A program made the position numbers and the translations under genes. Positions 41,468 through 53,789 of a stretch of 64,000 nt of DNA are shown in pieces. The stretch comes from Tridacna crocea (taxonomy: Eukaryota; Mollusca; Bivalvia; Cardiida; Cardiidae): positions 3,549,001 through 3,613,000 of the forward strand of contig OX031058.1 in NCBI GenBank assembly GCA_943736015.1, read 5' to 3'. Each line of letters opens with the position of its first letter. The first letter of the stretch is position 1. The notes under the pieces were generated by a model that saw only the letters and a program-made list of their open reading frames with translations, was not told where the DNA came from and made no database searches.

Positions 41468-42958
41468 TATCCCCCGCCGTAGGCGGAGGGTTATAGTTTT
41501 AGCGTTGTCCGTCCGTCCGTCCTTCCGTCCGTCCGTCCGTCCGTGTGTCCGTCCCGGCAAATATCTCCAATACCATTGGACGGAATTTCATGAAACTTTA
41601 TACACATGTACAATGACCCATTCTCCCGAGACACTTTTTTTGTTTTTTTGATTCGATGCAAAATGGCCGACTGAGAGCGATTTTAAGTTTCACTTAAGTT
41701 ACACTTAAGTACACTTTTAATATTTGGAGTCTTCTCTTCAAAACTATACAAAGTTTTTACATGGAACTTGTCACATCTGCCAACCTCCATTAGGAAATGC
41801 AGGAAAAAAAGTTTCACGTACATTGACTGTGCAACACCACAGTTATTTGCCCTTGTTTTTGTAATAAGTTGCCATGGAAAAAGGGGGTTTCATGTTATAT
41901 TTCATTCCATTTCTTTTGAAGGGAACTCATTCCACATTTCTTAACAGAATTGAACAGAATTTTGACAGAATATTTCTTGTCATGTCACCTATTGAATATT
42001 GTCAACATTTTGCGATTTGTACCTGCGTCATGAAAAAAGGGGGCTTCATGTTTTATCTCATTTTATTTCTTGTGAATGCAACTAGTCCAATATTTCTTGA
42101 CAGAATTGAAATGAATTTCACAGAATGTTTCTCATCATTTGACCTATCGCATATTCTCAAGGTTTTACGATTTGAAGCTGCGTCATGAAAAAAGGGGACT
42201 TCATGTTTTATTTCATTTTATTTCTTGTGAATGCAACTCGTCCCATATTTCTTGACAGAATTCAATGGAATTTTCACAGATTGTTTATCATCTGAGCCAT
42301 CGCATATTCTCAACGTTTTGCAATTTGTGGCTGCGTCATGAAAAAAGGAGGCTTCATGTTTTATTTCATTCTATTTCTTGTGAAGGCAACTCCTCCCACA
42401 TTTCTTGGTAGATTTGAATGGAATTTTACATTATCATGTGACCTAACACAACACCTCCCACATTTCTTGGCAGATTTGGATGGAATTTTCACATGATCAT
42501 GTGACCTACGCCATATTGTCAAGATTTTGGGATTTGTAGCTGCATCATGGAATAAGGGGTCTTCATGTTATAATTTCATTTTTCACCTTTAATTACTGGA
42601 CATATCTCAACAGATTTGGACGAGATTTTCACAGATCATTCGACCTAGCACATGTTGTCAGGGTTTTGCAATTTATCACTGTATCATGGAAAAAGGAGAC
42701 TTTATGTCAAATTTAATTTTTTGTCAGTGTATCTCCAACTTTTATGAAATGCCAAGTTCTGCCAAAAGGATACTTAATGTATAATCCTGTTATGGACCTC
42801 TTTTATATTTTTTTATGTAATGAAATCCTGTGCCATGGAACAAGGGAGCTTAATGTATAATTTCATCATGGACCAATAACAAAAAGGCCACATGTATATG
42901 CAAAACAGAATACCTCCTATACGTTTGTATCAAAAAAGGTCTTTTTCGGCGGGGGATA
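41468..42958 (+). mobile_element. Pearl-like element P2, about 155-bp tandem units
   Basis: Short inverted ends TATCCCCCGCCG and CGGCGGGGGATA; a (GTCC)n microsatellite at about 41508-41553; then about six units marked by GTCATGAAAAAAGGGGGCTT at about 41873, 42029, 42184, 42338, 42546 and 42685. All parts of a pearl-type element are present. Confidence 0.75.
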
Positions 42959-43046
42959 TCATTTCAACGAAATTACTTGTTTCAAATAAAATGCTAAACA
43001 TAAGATACAAGAGGGCCATAATGGCGCTGTTTGGCTCCACTGACGT

Positions 43047-43180
43047 TTAACTCTTTACCAAACGACACAATTTTAGATTGTTCCAAATTGAAAGCACTTG
43101 CAGACGACTAATTAAACGTAACTCAAAAATTTATATTTTCTTCTTGTAGGATAGAAAACAGTCGCGGGTTGTTTTGCAAA
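43047..43180 (+). mobile_element. Family pB-A MITE with the whole core deleted
   Basis: TTAACTCTTTACCAAACGAC to AGGATAGAAAACAGTCGCGG, jumping directly to TTGTTTTGCAAAGG. The hairpin has been lost cleanly. Confidence 0.65.
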
Positions 43181-43984
43181 GGTGAAACATAGCGTTATAC
43201 TGTCTTTCGAATCAATAAATAGACCGTAAGCAATGGTTATCTGCATTGATTATTGAGATTCCTCAATAACTAGTACATTACAGATTCTACTAAGTTGTCC
43301 TGTCATTGCATGTGTGCCATTGTGTCATTTCGTCATTTTCGCAGGCCCTTCACTCGGTAATACCCACAGACTTTTGTGGCCACATTGTCCATTACCTGTG
43401 CTAACTTACCTTTGCTGTCGTTGAGCTGTAAAAGAATATTCATTCATTCATTCATTCATTCATTCACATCAGGAGCCCACTTGACCTGTCTAACCCCAAA
43501 CAAACACACCCATATTTAATAAATTCAAACGTGTTTACAGGATCTGGTGTTGATATACACCGCGCAGAATCAACACGGTGTCTCAAATAGCATGTTTCAG
43601 AGTATTTAGGCTATAAGACAGATGCATGTAGTTTTTCCAGACACTTCAAAGACAACAATTGTCAAGAACGAAGATAACAGAAGGATTAATCATTTAATTA
43701 TGAATGATAATTAGCAATAAGGCACAGTTACGTTCCCTGATTTGGTAAAAATTTTCACTGAAAAAAGCAACTATAGACGAGTAATGGCGCCATCGTGTGG
43801 TTGTTTTCTTTCATATCTCTCCATACGCTCTTCTAGACAGCCCCACCTTTCAGGTAAGTCAATGTATTGTTAGATAACAATAGTACTATTGGTGCACTTT
43901 GCCTAAATTATTACTAGACCTATCTTCTTACCACCTGAGACGAATTTGTTGCAGGTTTCATAACATGATTACAAGATATAAATG
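43181..43984. repeat. TTCA microsatellite (43438-43466), otherwise unassigned
   Basis: ATTCATTCATTCATTCATTC-type run of about 7 units. The rest shows no gene or repeat I recognise. Confidence 0.6.
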
Positions 43985-44239
43985 GTCTGCAACACTCTAA
44001 AAGGGGCATTCGGACGTGTGCGTAAATTGTCGTTTCGGATCAGCTTGTGCAGTCATCACAGACTAATCCGAGACGGTATATTTTGTTCGTATGCGATTTT
44101 CTGTTTCACACCATGCAGTGTACTGTAGCACAAAATCTAGTGTAGTCGTAAAGTGCCGTCTCGGATTAGCCTGCGCGGACTGCGCAGGCTGATCCGAGAC
44201 CACACTTTACGCAATGCTCCTCTTCGAGTGTTGTAGGAC
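43985..44239 (+). mobile_element. Family E MITE, full length
   Basis: Ends GGTCTGCAACACTC and CGAGTGTTGTAGGAC. The second hairpin is perfect (GTCTCGGATTAGCCTGCGC facing GCGCAGGCTGATCCGAGAC); the first is decayed. Confidence 0.8.
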
Positions 44240-45239
44240 ATCTAGAAATCAAGCAATAAGGAATTATGAGGGCTAATTGAAAAGTTCCGTGCGTTCAATT
44301 AAAGGAGCGAAGCATGAGCGTCCTTTTTCAGCCCTACCATTCCCTGACTATTTAGGACTATGTACCGGAAGTCTGGTGTCATTTGGTCAATCTATGTCAA
44401 AGAGGTAGCACCCTTTGGTAAACAAAGCAAGTGACATTTGCGAAATGAACAAACACGCCGAAAGAGCTTGCAAGCAAGTCTGTCATTGACAAGGCTTCGA
44501 CGAATGATTGTGGCTCTGAATGAACTGAGAAACAGCCCTATCCGCCTGATCTCTCTCCACCATCTATTTCCAAAATTGGAGAAAAAAAACACCATTAACG
44601 GTACCCAGTTTCGGTTACATGATGACGTCATTTGTGGAGGACCTTCTGAAGGCCTTCTCCAAAAGCGGTATTGAGGCCCTATAAAGTCGCTTTCTGTAGT
44701 GTATAGATACTGGATAGGCTGCTGTAAAATAATTCAATGTGTCAGCCAAAAGTCAAACCCTTACAAATGAGACTCACGACTTATCGATGAACCCTTATAA
44801 GTATTATACAAAAATACACATGAAAATATTGTGTAACAATCAAGAGCAATGTCTTCTTATGTCACAATGTTTTCAAAAAAAAAAAAAGTCTGCAGCAACA
44901 AAAAAAAATGCTTGTGCAAAACATGGTAAACCAATTAAGTTCTGTTTAGATCAATGAGACAAACAAACGAAAGGTAGGCTAATAATAGAAACAAGTGAGA
45001 CGAGGGGAGTGCTATTTTTATGTACGTCGGGGAAACAGGTTAAGGTGTCAGTTACATGAAATCTGCAATCAGGTGTCTTGCAAATAACGTTTCCAGCCAC
45101 TCACTTATTGTTTACGATGTTCTGTCTGAACCCATGTTGTAATATATAGTAGACAGGGATTGTTTTACATTCATTATCGTTTTAAGTTTCCGTTGGAAAA
45201 ATGCAAAGCTTGTATACAAAAGAAGCATTAGTGAAACTC
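44240..45239. other. No supported gene
   Basis: A 78-codon frame at 44438-44674 is overlapped by a 79-codon frame on the other strand; neither shows a domain. GCTAATTGAAAAGTTCCGTG at 44272 resembles a transposon end, but I find no partner. Confidence 0.3.
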
Positions 45240-45720
45240 CACAACGAAACGAAACTTTTGAGCTTGTTTTCCAGCTTTTTTTCTCCCTTTTCCAGAATGT
45301 TTTAAACAGCCTTTGTTCCTAGAGTCAAATAATTTATTCGTCAAAGGGATTGTCAGGTAAAGCGACTATTGGCAACCCTGGGAAAGAAGCATTTTTAATC
45401 CTTTCCGAAAAAATCCCTGGTGTTCACAACCCAGAGAAAGAAGCCCTCAAAATATTGTGGGAAAAGGAGAAAATGCTGGTGACCAGCATTTTCTCCTTTT
45501 CCTACAATATTTTCTACCCTGTCAAAAGAAAAATCGAACAAAGTGAGCCACTTTGATATTGCCGTTGTAATGCAGAGAAATGACCCCCATTACAAAATGA
45601 CCTACGGTCATTTCTCGACGTCGGGTCATTTTGTAATGGGGGTCATTTTTCTGCATTACACCGTCTGCAAATGCCTTCAGTTTAGAAAAGGCGAACATTT
45701 TGTCGTCAGGTAACGGGTAA
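45240..45720 (-). mobile_element. pB-A fragment (45240-45362) and pB-A MITE (45395-45720)
   Basis: The complete copy starts TTAATCCTTTCCGAAAAAAT and ends TCGTCAGGTAACGGGTAA, with core GCTGGTGACCAGC. It contains the 95-bp palindrome at 45566-45660. Confidence 0.75.
45566..45660. mobile_element. 95-bp palindromic insertion nested in pB-A
   Basis: Arms start TGTAATGCAGAGAAATGACC and continue for 37 bp, with a spacer of about 20 bp. CCGT flanks both sides (45562-45565, 45661-45664) as a 4-bp target duplication. Removing it restores the pB-A sequence TTGCCGTCTGCAAATGC. Confidence 0.9.
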
Positions 45721-45835
45721 AAGGTAAATGGTCAGCGTACTCTGTAAGTACACTGTTATTCCCCGTTCCAAGAAAACTACCATTTTTGAGTGGGCTAATT
45801 GATTATCTACCTGAGTCTGTTTACAGCGAGTTTAT

Positions 45836-46044
45836 TTAACCCTTATCTTGCTGTATAAAAGAAATGAAACTTTCACGGCGATTGCACATGAAAATATTGC
45901 TGTTTGAAACTTATTTCCGGCAGAAATGTTTCTCCTAATCGGACAGTGTAGATGCAAGATCAGACTGCACGTTCTGTGCAGTCTGATCTTGCATCTACGC
46001 TGTCTGCAAAAGGTCAGCAAGTCGCTTAGCAGCGAAAGGATTAA
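45836..46044. mobile_element. Family pB-C MITE, full length
   Basis: TTAACCCTTATCTTGCTG to AGCAGCGAAAGGATTAA. The hairpin pairs GTAGATGCAAGATCAGACTG with CAGTCTGATCTTGCATCTAC; TGCA replaces the usual TCA in both arms. Confidence 0.85.
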
Positions 46045-46519
46045 CTCTTTAACTTATCTAACTTATAAGCATATGCTGATGACGATTTCACCTTTAGCCT
46101 GCTAAATGTTTTAAAGGTGGTTATTTAGAATTTTCACATCACACCAAATTAAAAAAATATATATATCATAAAAATTTACATGAAAAAACAATACAAATCA
46201 TCAATGATTAAGAATCATAAAATTACAAAAAAAAAAAAATTGATAGTATTCCCTTAAAAGGCTACGTAGCTATTTTTTAGATTTCGCGCCAAAAATTAGA
46301 AAAGCATTGTGGGAATTTCAAGTGACTGGCAGGTGACTAATAACGCTTAAATTCCATTACATAACAAGCATGTAATAATTATTTTCCATAATGAGTTCTT
46401 CAGACAGATGTTTGAAACTTCGTCTGTGTTTTACTGTATTTAAATGAGAGAATTGATAATCTAAAAATAGAGCGTGTTTCCCATTGGTGTCAACCTGGTC
46501 CGTAATAAATCTCTAGGTT
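46045..46519. other. No supported feature
   Basis: AT-rich, with A runs near 46150-46240. Nothing recognised. Confidence 0.35.
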
Positions 46520-46655
46520 CTCGTGTTGTCGGATGGTTTTTCGACTACTGGGGTTTTATGGACGCAAATAAAAAGGCTTTGGGAGTATAAGGATGATATT
46601 TTTGCATTTTTGTAACATTTTCATCCCAAAATCTGAAGGGCCACCTTTAAAACAC
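46520..46655 (+). repeat. Dispersed repeat R7, copy 2
   Basis: GTTGTCGGATGGTTTTTCGA to ATCTGAAGGGCCACC, matching 15064-15210. Confidence 0.6.
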
Positions 46656-46706
46656 ACTTTCAAGTCGATAATAAAAGCCTAAATATTGCAAATTCAAACT
46701 TATCTA

Positions 46707-46935
46707 TTAACCCTTTACCACACAATGAAATTTTAGACCAATCCGATAGGAAAGCATTTGCAGATGACAGTTTCAATGTTGCTCGTATCAAATGAGTTTT
46801 CATTGATAAGGTAGAAAACATTGTGGAAAAAGGAGAAAATGCTGATTACCAGTATTTTCTCCTTTTCCCACAATGTTTTCAAAAGCTTTCTCTTTCAGGG
46901 GCGCTAAAAGTCGTCATTGTTTGGTAAAGGGTTAA
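46707..46935 (+). mobile_element. Family pB-A MITE, full length
   Basis: TTAACCCTTTACCACACAAT to TTTGGTAAAGGGTTAA, with core GCTGATTACCAGT. One pair is broken at each side of the centre. Confidence 0.85.
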
Positions 46936-46954
46936 GAACATCATCTCCTTATCG

Positions 46955-47220
46955 AACAATATAGGTTCAAGATCTGATGACCCAATCTGTGCTTTCTGAT
47001 CTTAATCCATGCTGTCCCCAGACGGTCATTTAGTCGCGCTTACCTATCTATGAAGGGTCTCAGATGGATTAAGTGATGATATTTGACTTGGATAGGAAAG
47101 AAAACATACTAGGTAAAAAGAAAATGCATTTACCAGCATGTTTCCCATTTCCTACAATGTTTTACAGAAGGCTTCTTTTTCAAGGTCGTTAAAATTCGGA
47201 ATCGTGTGGGTAAGGGTTAA
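46955..47220. mobile_element. pB-C fragment (46955-47020) and pB-A fragment (47085-47220)
   Basis: TTCAAGATCTGATGACCC faces TTTCTGATCTTAATCC. The pB-A piece has core ATGCATTTACCAGCAT and ends TAAGGGTTAA. Confidence 0.55.
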
Positions 47221-48624
47221 ACTGACCTATAAATAAATCACGTTTCTATTCCCGTCGCAAGGTCTTCCTACACAAATCGTGCTTCCAAAGCACCCATAAT
47301 CGTTAAAGTACTTTTCTAATCCTGTGAATGTTATCAAAACAAGTTGGCTTCTTCACAAAAGAAGCTGGGAAAGGTTAGCATCAATGTATTCAAATAGTTT
47401 ATTGGCTTTTAATTTCAATATATTTTGGAACCTGTAAATAAAAAAGTAAATAGCCGCCGTGTAGAAACCTCATGCTTTACATGACGGTCCTTTGACCTTC
47501 TTGTCGCGTTTTCAAGTCGCATGATCTTGTCAAGCGGTCTTCTCTCCCTTTTTTAACGACATTCTCTTTATTTATTCAATTATCAATTACTTGAAAGGTC
47601 ATTTGCAGCTTTGGCAAATTAATGGAACAAATCTTTCTGAAATTCGTCATATAAAAATAAACCATGTTTATTTCCTGTTTCGGCTTTTTGATTTCGGTTT
47701 ATTTACAAAACCATGACGAAACAGACTGTGTATCAAAACAATTTCCCAAGAAAAATAGATTTAAAGACGTTTTCTACAGTTTTGTGAAAATTTAATCCTT
47801 TCATAGAATTTTCTAATTCTTTCATATGTCGGTTAAAATTCAATGGCAAACTCAAAAATAAAAAGAAAAAGGTATGTTGACGTGTTGGATTTCTGGAAAA
47901 TGGCTGTTTCTATTGTAATTGTTTGTACCAAAATACTCTAATGACTATACCTTCATAAAAGACAATAATACAGTGCTAGAAAGTTTATTATACAATGCAA
48001 ACATTATTTTGGATATTTAATACATTATTTCTTTATTCTGTATGGATGAAATAATAATCTGAATTAATTTTCTGTTTAAAAAATTAATTTTCCCATTTCT
48101 TGACTTGCCAAAATACAACCAAAATCAATTGTAGTCTTCAATTAATTGAAAATTTTGAAAAAATTCCTTTCATAGAATTTTCTAATATAGAGTAAAATTT
48201 AATGGTAAGTACAAAAGTGAGACGAAAAAGCTATGTTGACGTGTTAGATTTTTTGTTTTTTTTTGAAATGGCCTTTTCCATAGTAACCCTTTAGGCCAAA
48301 GCGATTTCGGCACTGTCATATTCAGTAGACTCTAGTCTCTGAGAAAGTCGATACCGCCGAAAACTTTCCTGTATTCTGATGATCGTTTCCCTTTTAGATC
48401 TTTTGGCAAAATGTCCGTTAAGTCGATATTGTAGACTCATTCTTCGTTTCGAACGGTACCGTATCGAAATTCAAGGTATTCGTCCGAACAATATACAAGT
48501 ACCTTCTTTGAGAAGAGTTACTGTCTGCTATTGTCTCCCTTGAAATCGCAAAAATGATGCGCAGAAATTATTACTGAAAACGTCATTCAACAGCAAATTC
48601 TGTGGCTGTCTGCCTTTTAAATTC
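47221..48624. repeat. Direct duplication (47796-47925, 48165-48290); otherwise unassigned
   Basis: CCTTTCATAGAATTTTCTAA ... TATGTTGACGTGTT ... AAATGGC appears twice, 369 bp apart. No gene is recognised in the region. Confidence 0.5.
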
Positions 48625-48752
48625 ACCCCCGTTGGAGAGGTCTGATGACCTCTGTACCAACCAGTTTTGCAATAAAACCGAGAATTGCAATAAGTAAGTG
48701 ATTGTAAATCTCGTTTTTATTGCAAAACTGATTGCTACAGTCCTCTCCAATT
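48625..48752. mobile_element. Foldback with GTTGGAGAGG arms
   Basis: GTTGGAGAGGTCTG...CCAGTTTTGCAATAAAA pairs with TTTTATTGCAAAACTG...AGTCCTCTCCAAT. Single copy in the window. Confidence 0.65.
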
Positions 48753-48920
48753 AACATCAAATGGACCTATTCCTTTGTAAAAGAAGGGGGAAAATGTTTT
48801 AGAACATTAGGAGTATTTTACCAAGATTTCTGAAGACATTGCTGGAATTCTGTATACCTTTGAGCATCTGTTCTTTGTTGGAATTTTGATGTTGATCCCT
48901 ACTGTCTGACAAAGTATCTT

Positions 48921-49131
48921 TTAACACTTATACTCCTAAGCGCGACTAACTGACCTTTTCCGGACAGTGTAGATCAAGATCAGACTGCACAGAACGTGCA
49001 GTCTGATCTTGGATCTACACTGTCCGGAAAGGAGATATTATACCCCAAAACATAACTTTGGAATAAAAATATTTTGGTTTTTACAATGGAATTAAGAAAT
49101 AATTTTAGTAAATTAGCAGGATAAGGGTTAA
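48921..49131. mobile_element. Family pB-C MITE, full length
   Basis: TTAACACTTATACTCCTAAG to AGCAGGATAAGGGTTAA. The hairpin is nearly perfect from CCGGACAGTGTAGATCAAGA to its complement, loop AGAAC. Confidence 0.9.
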
Positions 49132-49145
49132 GGGGCATTCAGCCA

Positions 49146-49369
49146 GTTTTACCACACAATCCCTACTTTTGACGCCCCTGAGAAAGAAACCTTTAGAATA
49201 CATTGTGGGAAAAGGAGAAAATGCTGGTAACCAGCATTTTCTCCTTTTCCCACAATGTTTTCTACCCTTCACAAAACAAATTTTAAATTTTCAGTCACTT
49301 TAATTTTGTCGTCTACAAATGCTTTCGATTTGTACAAACCTAAAATTTTGTCGTTTGGTAATGAGTTAA
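49146..49369 (-). mobile_element. Family pB-A MITE, left TTAA lost
   Basis: GTTTTACCACACAATCCC to GTTTGGTAATGAGTTAA, with a perfect core (ACATTGTGGGAAAAGGAG / CTCCTTTTCCCACAATGT). Confidence 0.85.
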
Positions 49370-49394
49370 AGAAAATCTAAACAAAGACGGCTAG

Positions 49395-49525
49395 CCTTCA
49401 TTCGGGTGATAAACGAGTGCCCCCCGCGAAAGACCCAGTAGATCTGATGCGGTTCGAGCCCAGAGCCTCTAGGCTACAAGTCCCAGACTTTAACATCGAG
49501 CCACGCAGGACCCCTTAAGCAAAGA
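49395..49525 (-). mobile_element. SINE family S4, head portion
   Basis: The reverse strand reads GGTCCTGCGTGGCTCGATGT, GGGACTTGTAGCCTAGAGGC and the B box GGGCTCGAACCGC. Confidence 0.6.
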
Positions 49526-50645
49526 TAGGAATAGAATTTAATGTAGAAAACGCTAGGAAATACCGAGCTTTTTGTATTTCACTGTAAATATTCTTTTACC
49601 GTTACTTATGGTGTAATGAACCAGTAGTGATACCCAATACCAGTCTGGTTAAGGTTGGATTATATTCGAAGACAAGTATTGTAGAACCTCTGCAAATGTC
49701 GAGCAGTTATGCATGTTAGGTTTATGAAGTAAGATTTCGATTGAAATTGAGCAGCCTTACAATTTTTAGATCGGTAAACCGGCGTATTTCCGGCTATGAA
49801 CTGTACTGTGTAGGTGTATACGAGCTACCAGATACTGCCCAGGGACTTTTGGTGGCTCCCGTCTTCGGGGTTTAAGTTATGAAAGAAGGAAAAGCCTCAG
49901 TAAGTTAAGGGAATAAGGACTTCGATTAGGTCAGTGATTCTTTCATATTCCGTTTGGCAACTGAAGAAAGAGACATGGCGAAGAATTGCGCAATTTACAA
50001 AGATGTGAGTTTATTGTATAGATCTAACAAACTTGTAAATGACTTAATCATGAACTGCAGTAAAACATAAATAGGAAAACAGCAAAAAGCCGATACATAA
50101 ACAAGGAGCTCCCGATATTAGCCAATAAAAATTCCTTTTGTAATCAAAGTATTTCAGTAATGCCAAAACTAATTGAAACTGACAATGTTGATGGTGCATT
50201 TTGTGACATTAATATCTTCTTTGAGCTTTTAAAACTGTTTTAACTGAAGGATTTGGCGTGGCGCAGAATAGTTTAAAAAAATACTTTAGCACCGTATTTA
50301 ACAACCATTCTATATTCAAACCAAATGATACAGCCTACGAGGAATTGCGTTAGTTTCTGAATCTACAATAAAACTTGTACTCGTTTTTTAGGCTATCAAC
50401 TTGGAGAAGAACATCATAAGCACAGCTTTCGTTGTTATCCATTTTGCAGAAAATTTTGAACTGTATTTATAAATTATCATGTACATTTTAGTTGAATTTG
50501 CTAATAAAATATGTTTAAACTACTAAAACTGAGAATATAATATAGAATGTTAATAGATATGGGCTTTATTGTATGATTCAAGAAGACATTAGGCCAACCA
50601 TGAAAAGTATCAGCTCTTATCCCGCTATATACATGTACATGTAAG
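49526..50645. other. No supported feature
   Basis: AT-rich, no frame of interest and no repeat family recognised. Confidence 0.4.
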
Positions 50646-50834
50646 TTAAAATAAAACTTTCAAAACGATAGTTAGAAGCATGAATAATGTTATTTCAAAC
50701 TTACGTAATGGAGAAAAATATCTCCTTATTGGACAGTGTAGATCAAGATCAGACTGCACGTTCTGTGCAGTCTGATCTTGATCTACACTGTCCGCAAAAG
50801 GTCAGTGAGTCGCGCAGAGCAGCTTAAGAGTTAA
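50646..50834. mobile_element. Family pB-C MITE, reverse orientation
   Basis: TTAAAATAAAACTTTCAAAA to CAGCTTAAGAGTTAA, with a perfect hairpin GACAGTGTAGATCAAGATCA / TGATCTTGATCTACACTGTC. Confidence 0.85.
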
Positions 50835-50964
50835 AGAATGCTCATCCGAAAACATCAGTCTTGTGCCAATATATTGGACTATATCATTTTTCCGTTAATG
50901 AAATAATCTCGGACAGTATACTATTTAACAATCAGTCTTGCGAACATTATTTGGTCTAATTCTC

Positions 50965-51120
50965 AAGATTTCTTTTAAGTCGAAGGTAACACATCTTCTG
51001 ATTGTCTAAACCAAATGCATAATGCATGGTTTAGCCAATCAGAAATTGTGTTACTTTTATATGTAAAAAAAATCTGGAGAATAAGCCTTAGAATGGTTCT
51101 TAAGAATGGTTGGTGAATGC
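50965..51120. mobile_element. Family H hairpin element, copy 2
   Basis: GGTAACACATCTTCTGATTG faces CAATCAGAAATTGTGTTAC. TTCTTAAGAATGGTTGGTGA follows, matching the inverted end at 12290. Confidence 0.65.
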
Positions 51121-51399
51121 TGGACCTGGTCAGCGTCTTTAGCTAACTAGGGTCTCAGGTAGATGACTGATTGCCAACCTGACTCCTTACGGAGCAATAT
51201 GGAAAACTAACTGTAAAAGAGGTGTGAGAAGTCCTTCGAATTTCCTATGATTCAAAATTAATAAAAAAAAAAAACTTCACTGAATTGATACCCCTTTTCT
51301 AAGGGGTTTTAATGTTGTTAACATCAGATGCTAAAATTACAATGTAATATCATGTCAGTAGAGGCTACAAAGTTATTGACGTGTGAAAAAGTTTTGTGA

Positions 51400-51520
51400 T
51401 GCAAAATTATGTCACTTTTATGTTGCCGTCTTCAAATGCTTTCAATTTGGACCAACCTAAAATTTTGTCCTTTGGTAATGAGTTATGCCCTCTTTTTCCA
51501 GTGCATGGTTCAAGTGTACT
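51400..51520 (-). mobile_element. pB-A right half joined to a family D right end
   Basis: TTTTGTCCTTTGGTAATGAGTTAT passes directly into GCCCTCTTTTTCCAGTGCATGG, the same junction seen where pB-A sits in the D end. Confidence 0.6.
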
Positions 51521-53785
51521 AGTATTTACAGCAGCAGGACTATTACTATGCATTAGCGTTTCCTCATAAATACCAATTACTTTCTATTCACGTCGCAAGC
51601 TGTTTAATTAGCAGTTACGTTTAATACAACGTTTATAGCTTTTTCTTGGGGAAAATGTGCCGTACATAGAGAGTCTGTCTTCGAGACAGAACGATCGGGG
51701 ATATTCTGATTTGTGTCGTCTATTACCAGTTTATACATACTTTCAGTTTGGTTGAGAGGGAAGAAGAACAGTGTTGGTGAAGATGGGAAAAAAAGATAAA
51801 AGAAAATTAGAAGCTCTCTGTGTGGGTGCTTGGACGACAGGTAAAATTGACACTGTCGTAATAGGTGTAAATTGACTTCAAAAGCTTTAAATCTCTTTTC
51901 TTACAAAAGTAAACAATTTCTACCTAAGTTTAAGTCAGCACTGCCAAACAATAATTTGTCAATATTTTAGAGGTGAAATTCCAGTGTTGTAAGAAAGAGT
52001 GAGATTCGTATATCTGATTAGCATCTGAAGAAATAATGTTTAGCATTTTCAGTATCAATATCAAAGTCACACATAGGAATAGGATCTAATCTTAAATCAT
52101 TGTGTAAAGGTTTTTATCTTTTAATGACTGCAATTGTTTCTTAATCATGCATTAATAGCGAAGATATATCTATCTCCAATACAATAAACATTTGAAATTT
52201 TGACATGCCTCTTTATTATTTAGTTTGGATTCTTTGTACTCTTGTTTCTTCCAACATGACATGATAGGATGTCTGTACCTCTCAATATTTCAGTAGATTC
52301 CAAAAGTAACGGTAGGCCATATTATTTCCAGTATGGCCGCCAGTGTTGCTGCACATACAGTAGTCACATCCGATATTGACTTGGATTCCATACTTGTTAT
52401 ATATTTTGGTGAAATGAAAAATATCATGAAGATGAAATCCAAGTGTTGTCTAATTTTTTATTCGACATATAAATAACCTAATATAATAATCATATTTTTT
52501 GAAATGTTTAAAGGCTACCTCAGTGTCAAGATTAAAGTTTCTAAAATCACTATTGCCTGCTGTTTTGGAGCTATTAAAAGTACCAATCAAATGTATCTCA
52601 GAATTAACAACAATTTTTACCCGAATCGATTGTTTAAGAAAAAAGCCCAGGGTCGATAACTCTTGAATGTATAAGGTCCTTAACCAGATATACAAAATTG
52701 CAGTACGGCGCGTCAAAAGTGTCAGGAAGACGCAAAATCTTCTGTATTACGTAATTAAAGATTGTTTCAGTAAAAGATTATGTACAAAACCTAGAATTTT
52801 TTCTCTTACAAAATTTCTTATTTCTTATTCTTCTCATACTGCAGTACAGTATTGATAACAAACAGGTACTGTCGAGTGACACAGGACCAGGGTAAAGTTC
52901 AGGATACCCGGCTAGTGAGTACCAAAATGCAATCACTGTTTGAAAAGATGAGTGTATGTATAAGGTTTATGAAATATGGTTCTGTTTTAATTAACCGAAA
53001 TATATGAAAAATATATTAATAGACACTCTACAATAACGCATTGTTGTCTGCCTGCACTGTATGTTAGGGGTATGGACGTTGTTGATTGGATCTAATCTTA
53101 CTATATATCGGTTTAGACTAAACAAAAGTAGGTGTGCTTTCAATGTAGAGAAAACACGTGGTTTAAAGAGTTTCATGTTGCTTGCATCGCTGAACTTGAC
53201 CTCTCTGCTAACCAGCCTGTACATGTTTGGAATGCGAGCAGCTGGGATTGGCACGTAGATATTTTTGGTGCTTCACCCTTAGCGTCTATTATTTATAGAT
53301 GACACGAAGACTATGTTATTTATACTGACTAGGACGCTGAGAATGAGTTCGTGGTCATTGCTGGACAAGAGCACTTGATTTAAGGCAACCCCACCTCTAA
53401 CTAAATGTCACTGAACACGTGTGGAAAAAGTAGATTGCTTCACTTCGGATTACCTTGTGTAACAGAGTTAATGCCATGTTTGTTTATAAACGGGTTACCA
53501 TTTTTAAATGAGGGCATCAGACAAGATTTTGACATCAGGGCTTTTTTGTGTGGAGAAAATTGGTATTTTAGAAAATTACGTAAGAAAGAGATTGTTTACC
53601 TAAAGTAGATGTAGGAAGGTGAAACAAAAAGCTTTGGTTGGACACAAAGCCACGAGCTTTTAAAACCGTAATCCACTAAGCTGTAGAACCAAGGTTAACA
53701 AAGTACTCGTATTTATCCCTTCTTTTGTGAAAATGGATATACATTAAATCGTTTCTATAGAAAGCGAGATTTGTCAAAAACCAAA
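51521..53785. pseudogene. Mostly unassigned; possible coding remnant at 52991-53258
   Basis: Opposed frames at 52991-53254 (-) and 53061-53258 (+) both look protein-like in composition (minus MPIPAARIPNMYRLVSREVK). This suggests a fragment of transposon-derived or other protein sequence read on one strand, but I cannot name it. No splice or start context supports a host gene. The rest is AT-rich, with nothing recognised. Confidence 0.25.
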
Positions 53786-53789
53786 TGCT

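Noticed and set aside
44272-44700. mariner-type element
   Set aside because: One end-like sequence (GCTAATTGAAAAGTTCCGTG) is seen, but no inverted partner, TA duplication or transposase could be found.
2863-49369. CRISPR-like array from repeated palindromes
   Set aside because: The palindromes are dispersed MITE cores kilobases apart with TTAA ends, not regularly spaced repeats, and the genome is eukaryotic.
2863-49369. Rho-independent terminators from hairpins followed by T runs
   Set aside because: The hairpins belong to transposons in animal DNA; bacterial termination does not apply.
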